64,000 nucleotides of DNA from Paenibacillus phytorum (GCF_013141715.1 NZ_WHOA01000104.1:1-64000); one strand, 5' to 3'; shown: positions 1-8,260, counted from the first letter of the stretch. Notes: a model not told the origin generated them from the sequence alone. Translations and numbers: made by a program.

Positions 1-3000
1 CATCTGTTGCTGCCAGCGTCACAATTGCTTCCTTAGACCATCCTTGAACATCACTTGCCTTTGTCAACGGAGCCATTTTGTCAATCTTCACATAAATGAT
101 TTTTGTCGCTTCCGTGTTGCCTACTTTATCTACAGAATAATAAGATACTTTATTATTGCCTTCTTGACTAACAGTAACGACAGTTCCGGACACGAAAGCT
201 TGGTCGTTCAAAGAATAGAACGTATTTGCCACTCCCGTTTCATTATCGGTTGCCGACAATGTTACTGCTGCATTTTGATTCGTCCAATCCGTTGGTGCAG
301 TTGCTGTCGTTACCGGTGCCTCAGTATCGATGATCAGCTTTGCCTCAACTGTATTGGAAGGACCCGATTCACCAAATGAATTACTATACGAAGATACATA
401 ATACAGGTGGTTCGCATAAGATAGGTTATTTACTGTGTAAGACAGGTTGTTTAAGTTTTTAACCAGCAGTACCGGTTGTCCATTTACAATTTCATATACG
501 TTATAACCATTAGCGTATGTGATAAAATTCCATGTAATTACAGCGCTTGTTGGACTTAGCAGCCTCAAACCTGCCACTGGAGACTGCATATCAGGGTAAA
601 TAATATCAAATGTTAACCGATTGGAAGGTGCAGACTCACCAAAACGTGTATTATAAATGACTAATTCATAATTATGCGTTTTCTCACTCATGTTGTAGAT
701 CTGGGTTGTTAGAGCCGTACCTTTATAGATTAACTGACGTGTTCCGTCTGTCACTTCATATACACGATATTCATTAGCCCAAGTTGCTGTCGTCCAAGTT
801 AATGTCAGATTATTAGCGTTCGTGACTGTTCCTTTCAATTGTGACGGCTGAAGTACCGGCCATGTCAAAGTGAAAGCTGAGATACCCGCCTTCGGCGATT
901 CACCGAAACGATCACTATAGGAGTAAATCTCATAATTGTAGTCACCTTCTGGCATGTTGGTAAACGTTAAGGTTGTACCCGTTTGTGTTTTTTTCAATTC
1001 TCTTTGACCATCTACGATTTGGTAGACACGATAAGCCGTAGCGTAAGTTACGGTTCCCCATTTTAAAGTAATGTCATTGCCATTCGTCACACTTTTCGTC
1101 ACATTACCCGGTGCTTCCATGATCGGATGTACCAGTGTAAATGAGAGCTCTCCTCCCTCCGGAGACTCACCAAAGCGACTGCTGTATGAATGAATTTCAT
1201 AGGTATAGTCTCCAGCAGGCATGTTGTAAAATCCTACCGCAGTGCCGGTCTGTGTACTTTTCAGCACTTTTTGGCCATCTACTACTTGATAAACTTTATA
1301 GGTATTAGCATAAGTTGAAGTTCCCCACAATAAAGAAATGTCGTTGCCATTCGTTATACTTTTCGTCACATTAGCCGGTGCTTGCATGATCGGATGTACC
1401 AGCGTAAACGTGAGCTGGCGTCCCTCCGGGGACTCACCAAAACGGCTGCTATAGGAATGCACTTCATAGGTATAGTCGCCTGCTGGCATGTTGGTATATG
1501 TTACAGTTGTTCCGGTCAGTGTGCTTTTCAACACCTTTTCACCATCAACTACTTGATATACTTTATAAGATGTAACGTAAGTTGAAGTTCCCCACTTTAA
1601 AGTAATATCATTACCATTCGCAATTGTCTGCGTTAATGTAGCAGGTGCCTGCATCACAGGGAAATCCAAGGTAAAGCTTACACTTGCTCCATCTGGAGAT
1701 TCCCCGAATCGAGTTCCGTAAGAATGAACTTCATACGTGTATTCTCCTTCAGGCATGTTTGCAAATGTAACTGATGTTGCAGTTTGTGATTTCTTCAGAA
1801 CTTTCTCACCGTTAATTACTTGATAAATGTTATAGGATGCTACGTTAGCAACGGCCCCCCATTGCAGGGTGATATCATTGCCATTCACAATCGTTTGAGT
1901 CACTTGATCCGGTGCAGCTGTCCAGTTCTGATCTAGCGTAAAACTAACTTGACTTCCCTCTTGTGATTCACCGTAACGAGTGCTGTATGAATGGACTTCA
2001 TACGTATAGTCGCCCGCAGGTGAACGAAGATAACTTACGGAAGTAGTGGTCACAGTGCTTTTCAATACCTTCTGACCGTCAATGATTTGATATACCTTAT
2101 AAGAGTTGGCATAAGGAACTGTTCCCCACTTAAGGGTAATGTCATTACCGTTTGCAATCGTCTGGGTCAGACTTCCCGGCGCTTGCATCACTGGGAAAAC
2201 CATGGAGAGGTTCACTTTACTTCCTTCCAACGACTCTCCGAATTTAGTACTCACAGAGTGAACAACATACGTATGATCCCCGGCTGTCACATTCGTGTAT
2301 GTTACTGTCAACGTGGTCACTGTGCTTCTTAAAACCTCTGTACCATTCACAATCTCATAGACTTTGTAACTGTTAGCATAGGGTACTGTATCCCATGTTA
2401 AAACCACGTCGTTACCATTCTGTACATTAGTTGCCAGATTACCTGGTCCTACCATTGTCGGCAGAATCAACTTAAAGCTAACTTCTGCTCCCTCAGGGGA
2501 TTCTCCTAAAATTGTTGAATAGGAATCAACTACATACTGATAGTCTCCGCCAGGAATGTTTGTATAGGTAATAGTTAAGCCGGTTAGCGTGCTTTTCAAA
2601 ACTTTTTGACCATCAATAATCTGGTACACTTTATAGCTTGTTGCGTAAGGTACCGTGGTCCACTTTAATGTAAGATCATTCACATTCGCCAAACTATAGG
2701 TCAGGCTAGCTGGAGCTTGCATCGTTTGACCGTTCAAAGTGAAAGTTAATTTCGTACCCTCTAGAGATTCTCCAAATCGTGTTGAAACCGTATAAACTTC
2801 ATACGTATAATCACCAGGCTGCATATTGGTATAAGATACCGTTGTTGTAGCTACTGTGCTTTTCAATACTTTTTGACCATTTACTATTTGATACACTTTA
2901 TAGCTGTTACCATTTGCTGCTGCGTCCCAGTTTAAAGAAAACGCCGTAGCCGATGTTACACTCTGCACCAAATTGGTTGGTGGCAGTATCGTTGGAAGTA

Positions 3001-4957
3001 CGATAGAGAAAGTTACCAGGCCACCTTCAGCCGATTCTCCAAATCGTGTGGAATTCGAGTGAATTTCATACGTGTAATCTCCTGCTGCCAGATTTGTATA
3101 AGTTACTGTCGTACCTGTCACCGTGGATTTCAATACTTTTTGACCGCCTGAAACTTGATACACTTTGTAATTTGTTGTATTTGCAACAGCAGTCCATGTT
3201 AATACGACATCTGTCACATTTTGAACCTTTGCAGTCGGATTTCCCGGAGCTGCCATGGTTACAGCATCTACCGTAATCGATACCTGGCTCCCTGCCACGG
3301 ATTCCCCATATCGATCGCTATAGGAATGAACCTCATACTGGTAATCGCCAGCCGACATATTTGCATAGGTCACAGTCATTCCGGTTACTGTACTTTTAAG
3401 TACCTTTGTACCGTCTACGATTTGATACACTTTATAAGCCGTAGCATTAGGTGCAACCGTCCATGTCAGTACTATGTCATTTACATTCTGAAATTTGTAT
3501 GCGAAATTCCCCGGAGCAGCCATGACTACTTCCCCTACCGTTAAGGCAGCTTGTGTTCCTTCAGCTGATTCACCGAAACGGGTGCTAACAGAATGAACCT
3601 CGTATACATAATCACCCGCAGGCATGTTAACGTAGGTAATCGTCGTGCCCGTCACAGTGCTTTTCAGTACTTTTTGATCGCCAATAACTTGATAGATATT
3701 ATAGGAGGTAGCATTGGGTGCAACCGTCCAAGTCAGTACAATATCAGTCAGGTTTTGCAGTTTGGAAGTAAACGTTACCGGAGGAGTCATCGTAACCGAT
3801 CCTACACTCAAGGAAACCGTACTGCCGTCTACAGACTCGCCAAACAAGTTATTGGACGAATGAACTTCATATACATAATCGCCTGCCTGCATATTCGTAA
3901 ATGTAACCGTCGTACCGGTTACTGTGTTTTTCAATATTTTTTCTCCATTGATAACTTGATACACCTTGTAAGAGGTCGCGTTGGTCGCAGCGCTCCAAGT
4001 TAGTACCAAATCATTCACATTTTGAATTTTAAAAGTTAGGTTGCTTGGTGGCACCATTGTTCCTACGGTTAATGAAATCGTGCTACCCTCGACAGACTCT
4101 CCGAAACGGTCACTGAAAGAGTGAACGATGTATGTATAATTTCCAGCGGGCAAATTCATGTAGGATACGGTTGTTCCGGTTATTTTACTGCTTTTTAATA
4201 CTTTTTGATTATCAATAATTTGATAGACGTTATAGCCGGTTGCATATGCAGCAGTATTCCACTTCAGTGTAACGTCATCGGTAGCCACCGTATACGTTAA
4301 ACCGCTAGGAGCCGTCATCGTCGGGTAGCCGACAGCAATTTCTACCGGTGCAGAGTTTGGAGATTCTCCGTACAAAGTATGACTAGCTGTTACCGTATAT
4401 GTATATATTCCCTCTGCGACATTGTTGACGGTAAAAGTTCTCGCTGTCCCCGAATAGACTAACTTTCTTCCGCCTTCTTGATTTACATACAAATTATATG
4501 TTTGTACATTAGGAGCTGTTCCCCAGTTCAAAACGATATTATTGCCATTCTGTATGGTGTACGTTAAAGTGGCCGGGGCAATCATATCCGGATAAGTGAT
4601 ATTGATATTCACCGGAGCACATGGGCCCGATTCGCCACCTGAACTTAAAGTAGACACCACATAACTGTAAGAGCCCTCAGTCAGGTCATTCATGGTAAAA
4701 GAAGCTGTTGTCGTTGTCCCGACATTGATAAGCTGTCCATAGGTGATGCTGTATACAGTGTATCCTGTAGCTCCATACACCGGACTCCACGTCAATTTCA
4801 CATCATCAGGCGTCAGAAGTTGAGTAGCAAGATTGCTCGGAGGTAAGATGGTTCCGTTGTCTGTTGCTCCCCACGCATGTAAGGCTGGAAAAATTAATTG
4901 AACAAATAAAAGCAGTGTGAGAACCATAGACATTTGTCTTGATTTCTTCATTGACAT
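1..4957 (-). CDS. Giant secreted Fn3-repeat surface protein (3' end outside window)
   Basis: The reverse strand stays open from an ATG at 4957 to the left edge, about 1650 codons, so the gene is partial. The start follows the SD-like run AAGGGAAG; a second ATG six bases later is less well spaced. The first ~30 residues form a signal peptide (basic MSMKKSRQ, hydrophobic core, then ALHAWGA). About 17 fibronectin type III modules of ~89 residues follow, each carrying an 'FGESP'-like turn and a 'Y-T-Y-E/V' strand. The visible C-terminal part (positions ~1-320) changes to an Ig/OmpL47-like module with YSVDKVGN and KIDKMAP motifs. The protein is most likely an exported adhesin or matrix protein. 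The anchor, if any, lies outside the window. A c-di-GMP riboswitch precedes it, which fits a biofilm or adhesion role (inference). The exact ligand cannot be read from the sequence. Confidence 0.9.
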   Translation of the reverse strand, partial: MSMKKSRQMSMVLTLLLFVQLIFPALHAWGATDNGTILPPSNLATQLLTPDDVKLTWSPVYGATGYTVYSITYGQLINVGTTTTASFTMNDLTEGSYSYVVSTLSSGGESGPCAPVNINITYPDMIAPATLTYTIQNGNNIVLNWGTAPNVQTYNLYVNQEGGRKLVYSGTARTFTVNNVAEGIYTYTVTASHTLYGESPNSAPVEIAVGYPTMTAPSGLTYTVATDDVTLKWNTAAYATGYNVYQIIDNQKVLKSSKITGTTVSYMNLPAGNYTYIVHSFSDRFGESVEGSTISLTVGTMVPPSNLTFKIQNVNDLVLTWSAATNATSYKVYQVINGEKILKNTVTGTTVTFTNMQAGDYVYEVHSSNNLFGESVDGSTVSLSVGSVTMTPPVTFTSKLQNLTDIVLTWTVAPNATSYNIYQVIGDQKVLKSTVTGTTITYVNMPAGDYVYEVHSVSTRFGESAEGTQAALTVGEVVMAAPGNFAYKFQNVNDIVLTWTVAPNATAYKVYQIVDGTKVLKSTVTGMTVTYANMSAGDYQYEVHSYSDRYGESVAGSQVSITVDAVTMAAPGNPTAKVQNVTDVVLTWTAVANTTNYKVYQVSGGQKVLKSTVTGTTVTYTNLAAGDYTYEIHSNSTRFGESAEGGLVTFSIVLPTILPPTNLVQSVTSATAFSLNWDAAANGNSYKVYQIVNGQKVLKSTVATTTVSYTNMQPGDYTYEVYTVSTRFGESLEGTKLTFTLNGQTMQAPASLTYSLANVNDLTLKWTTVPYATSYKVYQIIDGQKVLKSTLTGLTITYTNIPGGDYQYVVDSYSTILGESPEGAEVSFKLILPTMVGPGNLATNVQNGNDVVLTWDTVPYANSYKVYEIVNGTEVLRSTVTTLTVTYTNVTAGDHTYVVHSVSTKFGESLEGSKVNLSMVFPVMQAPGSLTQTIANGNDITLKWGTVPYANSYKVYQIIDGQKVLKSTVTTTSVSYLRSPAGDYTYEVHSYSTRYGESQEGSQVSFTLDQNWTAAPDQVTQTIVNGNDITLQWGAVANVASYNIYQVINGEKVLKKSQTATSVTFANMPEGEYTYEVHSYGTRFGESPDGASVSFTLDFPVMQAPATLTQTIANGNDITLKWGTSTYVTSYKVYQVVDGEKVLKSTLTGTTVTYTNMPAGDYTYEVHSYSSRFGESPEGRQLTFTLVHPIMQAPANVTKSITNGNDISLLWGTSTYANTYKVYQVVDGQKVLKSTQTGTAVGFYNMPAGDYTYEIHSYSSRFGESPEGGELSFTLVHPIMEAPGNVTKSVTNGNDITLKWGTVTYATAYRVYQIVDGQRELKKTQTGTTLTFTNMPEGDYNYEIYSYSDRFGESPKAGISAFTLTWPVLQPSQLKGTVTNANNLTLTWTTATWANEYRVYEVTDGTRQLIYKGTALTTQIYNMSEKTHNYELVIYNTRFGESAPSNRLTFDIIYPDMQSPVAGLRLLSPTSAVITWNFITYANGYNVYEIVNGQPVLLVKNLNNLSYTVNNLSYANHLYYVSSYSNSFGESGPSNTVEAKLIIDTEAPVTTATAPTDWTNQNAAVTLSATDNETGVANTFYSLNDQAFVSGTVVTVSQEGNNKVSYYSVDKVGNTEATKIIYVKIDKMAPLTKASDVQGWSKEAIVTLAATD
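320..4855 (-). repeat. ~17 tandem Fn3-coding units of ~267 bp
   Basis: The codons for the GESP turn recur near 361, 630, 893, 1162, 1428, 1702, 1964, 2231, 2500, 2765, 3031, 3297, 3563, 3829, 4097, 4363 and 4627. The period is about 267 bp (89 codons) and the repeats stay in frame. Units between ~900 and ~3700 are the most alike and the outermost units are more diverged, as expected for expansion by recombination in the middle of the array. Confidence 0.88.
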
Positions 4958-4993
4958 CTGACTTCCCTTCTTATAATAAGGATTGATAGATCT

Positions 4994-5025
4994 CAAAAAA
5001 AAGAAAAGAACCTTAAACAAGGTTC
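4994..5025 (-). terminator. Riboswitch-linked intrinsic terminator in the leader
   Basis: On the minus strand GAACCTT-GTTT-AAGGTTC (5025-5008) is followed by a U-rich run (TTTTCTTTTTTTT). It lies between the c-di-GMP aptamer and the start codon at 4957, where a transcription-attenuation terminator would sit. A second small hairpin (TCATAG/CTATGA, 5024-5042) overlaps its base and could compete with it. Confidence 0.85.
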
Positions 5026-5047
5026 ATAGAAAAACACTATGATTCCC

Positions 5048-5140
5048 TGTGGTAACCGGCTGCCATTCGCGTTTTTTAATACGCGTTTCAGGCCCTTGGC
5101 TTTGCGTCTCACAGTTTCCTGTGATTTGCCCTTTTCACTT
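5048..5140 (-). promoter_or_regulatory. Cyclic di-GMP-I (GEMM-I) riboswitch
   Basis: Read on the minus strand, the segment has all GEMM-I hallmarks in order: AGGGCAAA, a P2 hairpin TCACAGGAAACTGTGA with a GAAA tetraloop, the invariant GACGCAAAGCC, then GGGCCTGAAACGCG pairing into a second arm (CGCG...CGCG), and the closing GGCAGCCGGTTACC. The family binds the second messenger c-di-GMP. A terminator follows at 4994-5025, so control is probably by transcription attenuation of the Fn3 protein. Whether ligand turns the gene on or off cannot be decided by eye. Confidence 0.95.
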
Positions 5141-5171
5141 GAGATTTCGATACTTCTATCTCTGCCATAAT

Positions 5172-5201
5172 ACTATATTCCTAATAGTTTGAATAGGTAA
5201 A
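5172..5201 (-). promoter_or_regulatory. Candidate sigma-A promoter for the riboswitch leader
   Basis: TTTACC (5201-5196), an 18-bp spacer and TATAGT (5177-5172) would start transcription near 5165, just upstream of the aptamer. An alternative TTGTCG-17-TATAAA lies at 5312-5284. Both are matched only by eye. Confidence 0.4.
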
Positions 5202-5384
5202 TTTAACTATAAAGTCATACTCCGTATATATTCTAGTACTTTTGATCTTCTTAATTAGTTAAAAAATCAATAATTTTCCTATATTTATAAAACTTGCATT
5301 ATAATTCGACAATATTTGATTGGATACCCCTTACATAAGATGTTGTATACTATATGAATATCGAACTATTTAGAGTCTTTCCAA

Positions 5385-5428
5385 CTTAAAAACAGACCAT
5401 GCTTCTACAATCGTAGATAGCATGGTCT
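5385..5428 (-). terminator. Terminator of the parM-like operon
   Basis: AGACCATGC/GCATGGTCT forms a perfect 9-bp stem (5394-5402 with 5420-5428), followed on the minus strand by TTTTTAAG. It lies 64 bp past the stop of the last gene of the operon. Confidence 0.85.
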
Positions 5429-5491
5429 ATTTTAAGCACCATCAGACTTGCAGGGTGTTTTACAAAATTGATTCTGTCCGTCCGCTATACC

Positions 5492-5950
5492 TTAGTTAGC
5501 AATTCTGCTCCATACAGGGTACTCTTCCAAGTACCCATATTCGTTCAATTCCTTAAGAGCCTTGCGTATGCTATGTTCATCCTCGCCCGATTCACTGGAT
5601 AGTTCCACTAGATCGTCTAGGTTGATGTTCGGGTTCTCTTTGCAAAACGTAAGCAAGCCCTTTGCAGCCCAGGAAAGTCGATCGTCTTGGAAATCTCCCA
5701 CCATACGGCGGAATATTTTGTGCGAGACAATTCTCAGCTCCACGAGTTGCTGCAAAGATTTGGTCGCCTGTTTGATATTCATGCGACCGAGCATAGCAAT
5801 ATCAGATAATCCTGGAATATTCGATTCCGAAGAAAAACATTTCAAGACGATAAAGGTCATTTGTGTATAAATATCCATACCGGGATGGTGAAAAACTTCA
5901 TCTGAAAGATTAAAATGACGCGCTGCGTCCTTAGCTTGTCCGTTGTCCAT
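5492..5950 (-). CDS. Double winged-helix DNA-binding protein, replication-organiser-like
   Basis: The product has 152 residues. Two winged-helix-like units are visible: residues ~27-80 (start YTQMTFIVLKCF, recognition-helix region NIKQATKSLQQLVE) and ~90-145 (DRLSWAAKGLLTF, then SIRKALKELNEYGYL). The pattern 'D-R-L-S-W-x-A-K-G-L-L' followed by a polar helix and 'A-L-K-E-L-x-E-x-G-Y' is typical of N-terminal wHTH domains of phage or plasmid replication organisers. It is the third gene of the parM-parR-like operon, 34 bp after the second. Possible jobs are binding the 17-bp dyads upstream (7911-8092), initiating replication of a former plasmid, or autoregulation. The domain type is reasonably clear; the specific role is inference. 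Confidence 0.65.
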   Translation of the reverse strand: MDNGQAKDAARHFNLSDEVFHHPGMDIYTQMTFIVLKCFSSESNIPGLSDIAMLGRMNIKQATKSLQQLVELRIVSHKIFRRMVGDFQDDRLSWAAKGLLTFCKENPNINLDDLVELSSESGEDEHSIRKALKELNEYGYLEEYPVWSRIAN

Positions 5951-5984
5951 CTGATGTCCTCCTTTTCATTACCATGGAGTTCAC

Positions 5985-6431
5985 CTACTCATTATTGTTG
6001 CCATGATCCGAGGATTGTACTAGCTTTCCCGAATTGTGCCGAGATTGCCGGAATATTTGCGCCAAGCTGAATTTTTTCTGATCATTGGCACCCGGGATCT
6101 CCTTCTTTGGCTGGTTGAAATCATCATTCGCTTCATGAGTAGGTTCAATAGGCTCAGCCGACTCCATGTCACTATAGCTGTCTGCTAGAGAAACGGCATT
6201 ATCCATGTCCGAGTCCATTTCTTTCCCGGGAAATAATTCTACAACAGGTCGCTTATTCGATTGCTCTTCACAAACATATCTTGTCAAAATATCCATGATG
6301 CCTTGACTGAAAATGCCTTCCATTTTCAACTGATTCAAATAGTCGATGACCTCAGGCGGTGTATCTGATGGAATATAGAGTGTAATATCCTTACCGGAAC
6401 GAACGTAAACGGTAGATCTCCGCTTTTTCAA
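5985..6431 (-). CDS. ParR-like adaptor / putative ribbon-helix-helix protein
   Basis: The product has 148 residues. A basic N-terminus (MKKRRSTVYV) and a short strand (DITLYIP) are followed by two predicted helices (PEVIDYLNQLK and FSQGIMDILTRYV), compatible with a ribbon-helix-helix fold. The C-terminal half is acidic and low in complexity, rich in D, E, S and N, as in ParR adaptors whose tail contacts the ParM filament. The start overlaps the stop of the actin-like gene by 4 bp (ATGA), so the two are translationally coupled, which is the classic parM-parR order. RHH proteins of this kind bind short direct repeats; the unspaced 7-bp array at 7740-7843 is the obvious candidate target (inference). 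No sequence-level family match could be verified by eye. Confidence 0.6.
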   Translation of the reverse strand: MKKRRSTVYVRSGKDITLYIPSDTPPEVIDYLNQLKMEGIFSQGIMDILTRYVCEEQSNKRPVVELFPGKEMDSDMDNAVSLADSYSDMESAEPIEPTHEANDDFNQPKKEIPGANDQKKFSLAQIFRQSRHNSGKLVQSSDHGNNNE

Positions 6432-7624
6432 TCCGAACCGCTCCCACTCTCGGATACTCCTTTAGAATCAGCACTGGCCGCTGCAGTTTCGTCCTCATGT
6501 TTCAGCGCGTGGTCAAGCATAAGAAAGGTGCCTCGCACGTTTCGGAATTGGCTGTGTTCCACGGTATCAAACTTAATGGGCAAGCCCAGCTCGGCGTTTA
6601 ATTTCTCAATCCAAGGCTGCAACACGACCGCTCCACCGCCGATAAACCAAAATTCGTTGGCGTAGCGAACATGCTTCCAAGAGTTGCGAGCGTATTTCAG
6701 CACTTTCTCCGCTAATATGCGCATATGCCGATTAATAAGGCTTGTCATGTCAAAGACAACCTTACCCTCCGCATAAATCTCATACTCTTTGTTGACCAGC
6801 ATGAGAGTTAATTCCGCAGTGCTTGCGATCAACTCCTCGCCTTGCGAGTTAACCTCGTTGCGAATGCTCTCTAACGCATCATTGAGGTAGATCTTAGCAC
6901 CAGTAGAGTGCCTCTGATCCAGATCGAGACCGGGTTTGAAGAACGCGATATCCATGTCAACACCACCTACATCCGCGATACCGAAGCCTTTGTGGGATAG
7001 ATGCGATTTGGAAGTGGCCTCAAGGTCGTAAACACCGGATACATCGTCTATGCTGATATCGGTTGGAAGCGAGAATTCCATTTCCACCGTTATCCCTTTA
7101 AATACGGGAGTTGTCCCGAATGTAACGGAATGTACACCTCCTGTAATCTTATGAGCAAATTCCTCGCGGAATTTCGTAATTTCACGAATCGGCAGACCCG
7201 TACCCAAGTTGACGGCGGCTTTAATCCGTTTTTTTCCCCGCCTGATGGCATCCTCATGTTTCTTGGCAATGGCATACGCCGCAGCCGTAAGGAGAGTTAC
7301 CATCGTTTCGGGCCTCTGGGCCTTCTTTTGCACCGCTTTATCCCCTACTATTTCATGAATAATCCCTTCGTCACCGATCGCTAAGTTACCCACGTAAACA
7401 TGTCGGTACTGATCGCTCTCAATCGAAGGTGATGTAATCTGTACGTCAAGAAAATCCAAGGGATCACCTTGTTCCATCAAAAGAAATCGTTCACCAAACG
7501 GTTGCGCTAATACATTAGGAAAAATAAAATTATTGTTCAAATGGTCGTAAATCACTTTAACGTGACTGCTGCCATTATCAATAGACAGCGTGATGGTAGT
7601 GGTTAAGACTTCGTTCTTGGTCAA
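6428..7624 (-). CDS. parM: ParM/StbA-family actin-like plasmid segregation ATPase
   Basis: The product has 398 residues. Actin-fold nucleotide motifs are in the expected places: phosphate-1 LSIDNGSSHVKV (residues ~13-24), phosphate-2 GIADVGGVDMDI (~218-229) and the adenosine motif FIGGGAVVLQP (~332-342). Such proteins polymerise with ATP into filaments that push replicons apart once bound to an adaptor-centromere complex. Translation probably starts at a TTG (7624) behind the purine-rich GGAGAGGGGAAT, and no nearby in-frame ATG fits better. It is the first gene of a three-gene operon with an RHH-like adaptor and a winged-helix protein. The gene-free DNA upstream holds a heptamer array and phased dyads. 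The C-terminus (~25 residues) is a polar A/S/G tail. The family call is firm; a chromosomal segregation role is inference. Confidence 0.82.
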   Translation of the reverse strand: MTKNEVLTTTITLSIDNGSSHVKVIYDHLNNNFIFPNVLAQPFGERFLLMEQGDPLDFLDVQITSPSIESDQYRHVYVGNLAIGDEGIIHEIVGDKAVQKKAQRPETMVTLLTAAAYAIAKKHEDAIRRGKKRIKAAVNLGTGLPIREITKFREEFAHKITGGVHSVTFGTTPVFKGITVEMEFSLPTDISIDDVSGVYDLEATSKSHLSHKGFGIADVGGVDMDIAFFKPGLDLDQRHSTGAKIYLNDALESIRNEVNSQGEELIASTAELTLMLVNKEYEIYAEGKVVFDMTSLINRHMRILAEKVLKYARNSWKHVRYANEFWFIGGGAVVLQPWIEKLNAELGLPIKFDTVEHSQFRNVRGTFLMLDHALKHEDETAAASADSKGVSESGSGSD

Positions 7625-7658
7625 GTCTATTCCCCTCTCCGGTGGCCTTATTTGAGTT

Positions 7659-7687
7659 TATATAAAGATTCGCGTAACTAGGGCCAA
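7659..7687 (-). promoter_or_regulatory. Sigma-A-type promoter of the parM-like operon
   Basis: TTGGCC (7687-7682), a 17-bp spacer and TATATA (7664-7659) on the minus strand precede the TTG start by 35 bp. The heptamer array begins 52 bp upstream of the -35 box. Confidence 0.55.
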
Positions 7688-7739
7688 TTGAGAGGGTATT
7701 TGGAGAAATTGGTATTTTTAGCAGCTAGCTGGAATGAAC

Positions 7740-7843
7740 TTTAAAGTTTAAAGTTTAAGATTCAAGATTTAAGCTTTAAACTGTACGATTTAAACGTTAA
7801 GGTTTTAACTTTAAAGTTTAGGATTTAAATGTAAAGTTTAAAC
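7740..7843. repeat. Unspaced array of ~15 heptamers (consensus TTTAARN), candidate centromere
   Basis: From 7740 the sequence can be cut into consecutive 7-mers without gaps: TTTAAAG, TTTAAAG, TTTAAGA, TTCAAGA, TTTAAGC, TTTAAAC, TGTACGA, TTTAAAC, GTTAAGG, TTTTAAC, TTTAAAG, TTTAGGA, TTTAAAT, GTAAAG(T), TTTAAAC. Thirteen units keep exact 7-bp register; the last pair slips by one base. The architecture recalls the unspaced heptads bound by the RHH omega protein of streptococcal plasmids, although the motif is different. It lies directly upstream of the parM-like promoter, so a centromere or operator is the leading idea (inference). Confidence 0.8.
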
Positions 7844-7910
7844 TTGATTTCTGGTCGTTTGTAAATGTTGATGCCACGCAGGCTAAACATCGCTTGCCTG
7901 TCCGTGGAAT

Positions 7911-8092
7911 GTTGTATTTTCTACAACTTTTAGCAAGCAAATAACACCATTTCCACGCGAATGTTGCAAAAAATACATCAATTCCAGCCAAAAGTAGCTC
8001 TACAGCATATAAAGAGGCTAAATTGTTGTACAACATGCAACATCCTTAGCTTGCCAGGAAAAAATCAAGGAAATTGTTGCACGCTGTACAAC
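7911..8092. promoter_or_regulatory. Four phased 17-bp dyads GTTGYA-N5-TRCAAC
   Basis: Four inverted repeats share the 6+5+6 layout: GTTGTATTTTCTACAAC (7911-7927), GTTGCAAAAAATACATC (7963-7979, one mismatch), GTTGTACAACATGCAAC (8025-8041) and GTTGCACGCTGTACAAC (8076-8092). Start-to-start distances are 52, 62 and 51 bp, close to 5, 6 and 5 helical turns, so all would face the same side of the helix. Shared flanks (AATG before the first two, AAATT before the last two, and GCTTGCC or TAGCAAGC nearby) suggest a duplicated unit. This region (7844-8218) has no convincing gene. It could be an iteron-like origin, an operator or a second centromere. Confidence 0.75.
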
Positions 8093-8218
8093 TTGCCATT
8101 ATTTTTGACGCAGCATACCGTTGAATCAATGCACATGCAGCCTTTCTGCGATTTGCTTCATGGTCATAGGCCCGAATATGGGAGGCGCCATTTTCTTGTA
8201 AACCTTTGCCTACAGCTC

Positions 8219-8260
8219 AAAAACCCTGCTCCCTTCGTCAAGGAAGAGAACAGGGTTTTT
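8219..8260 (-). terminator. Bidirectional terminator
   Basis: AAAAACCCTG (8219-8228) pairs with CAGGGTTTTT (8251-8260). It ends the aldehyde dehydrogenase/DUF779 transcript and insulates it from the dyad region. Confidence 0.85.

Noticed and set aside
44..4003. Plus-strand frames of 67-136 codons inside the Fn3 gene
   Set aside because: They are antisense to an open, repeat-structured reading frame, have no SD and recur with the repeat period.
7001..7384. 127-codon plus frame inside parM
   Set aside because: Antisense to a gene with clear actin motifs; no SD and no recognisable product.
5982..8260. DnaA-box cluster (chromosomal oriC) in the ParM upstream region
   Set aside because: No TTATCCACA-like boxes were found; only the heptamers and the GTTGYA dyads are repeated.
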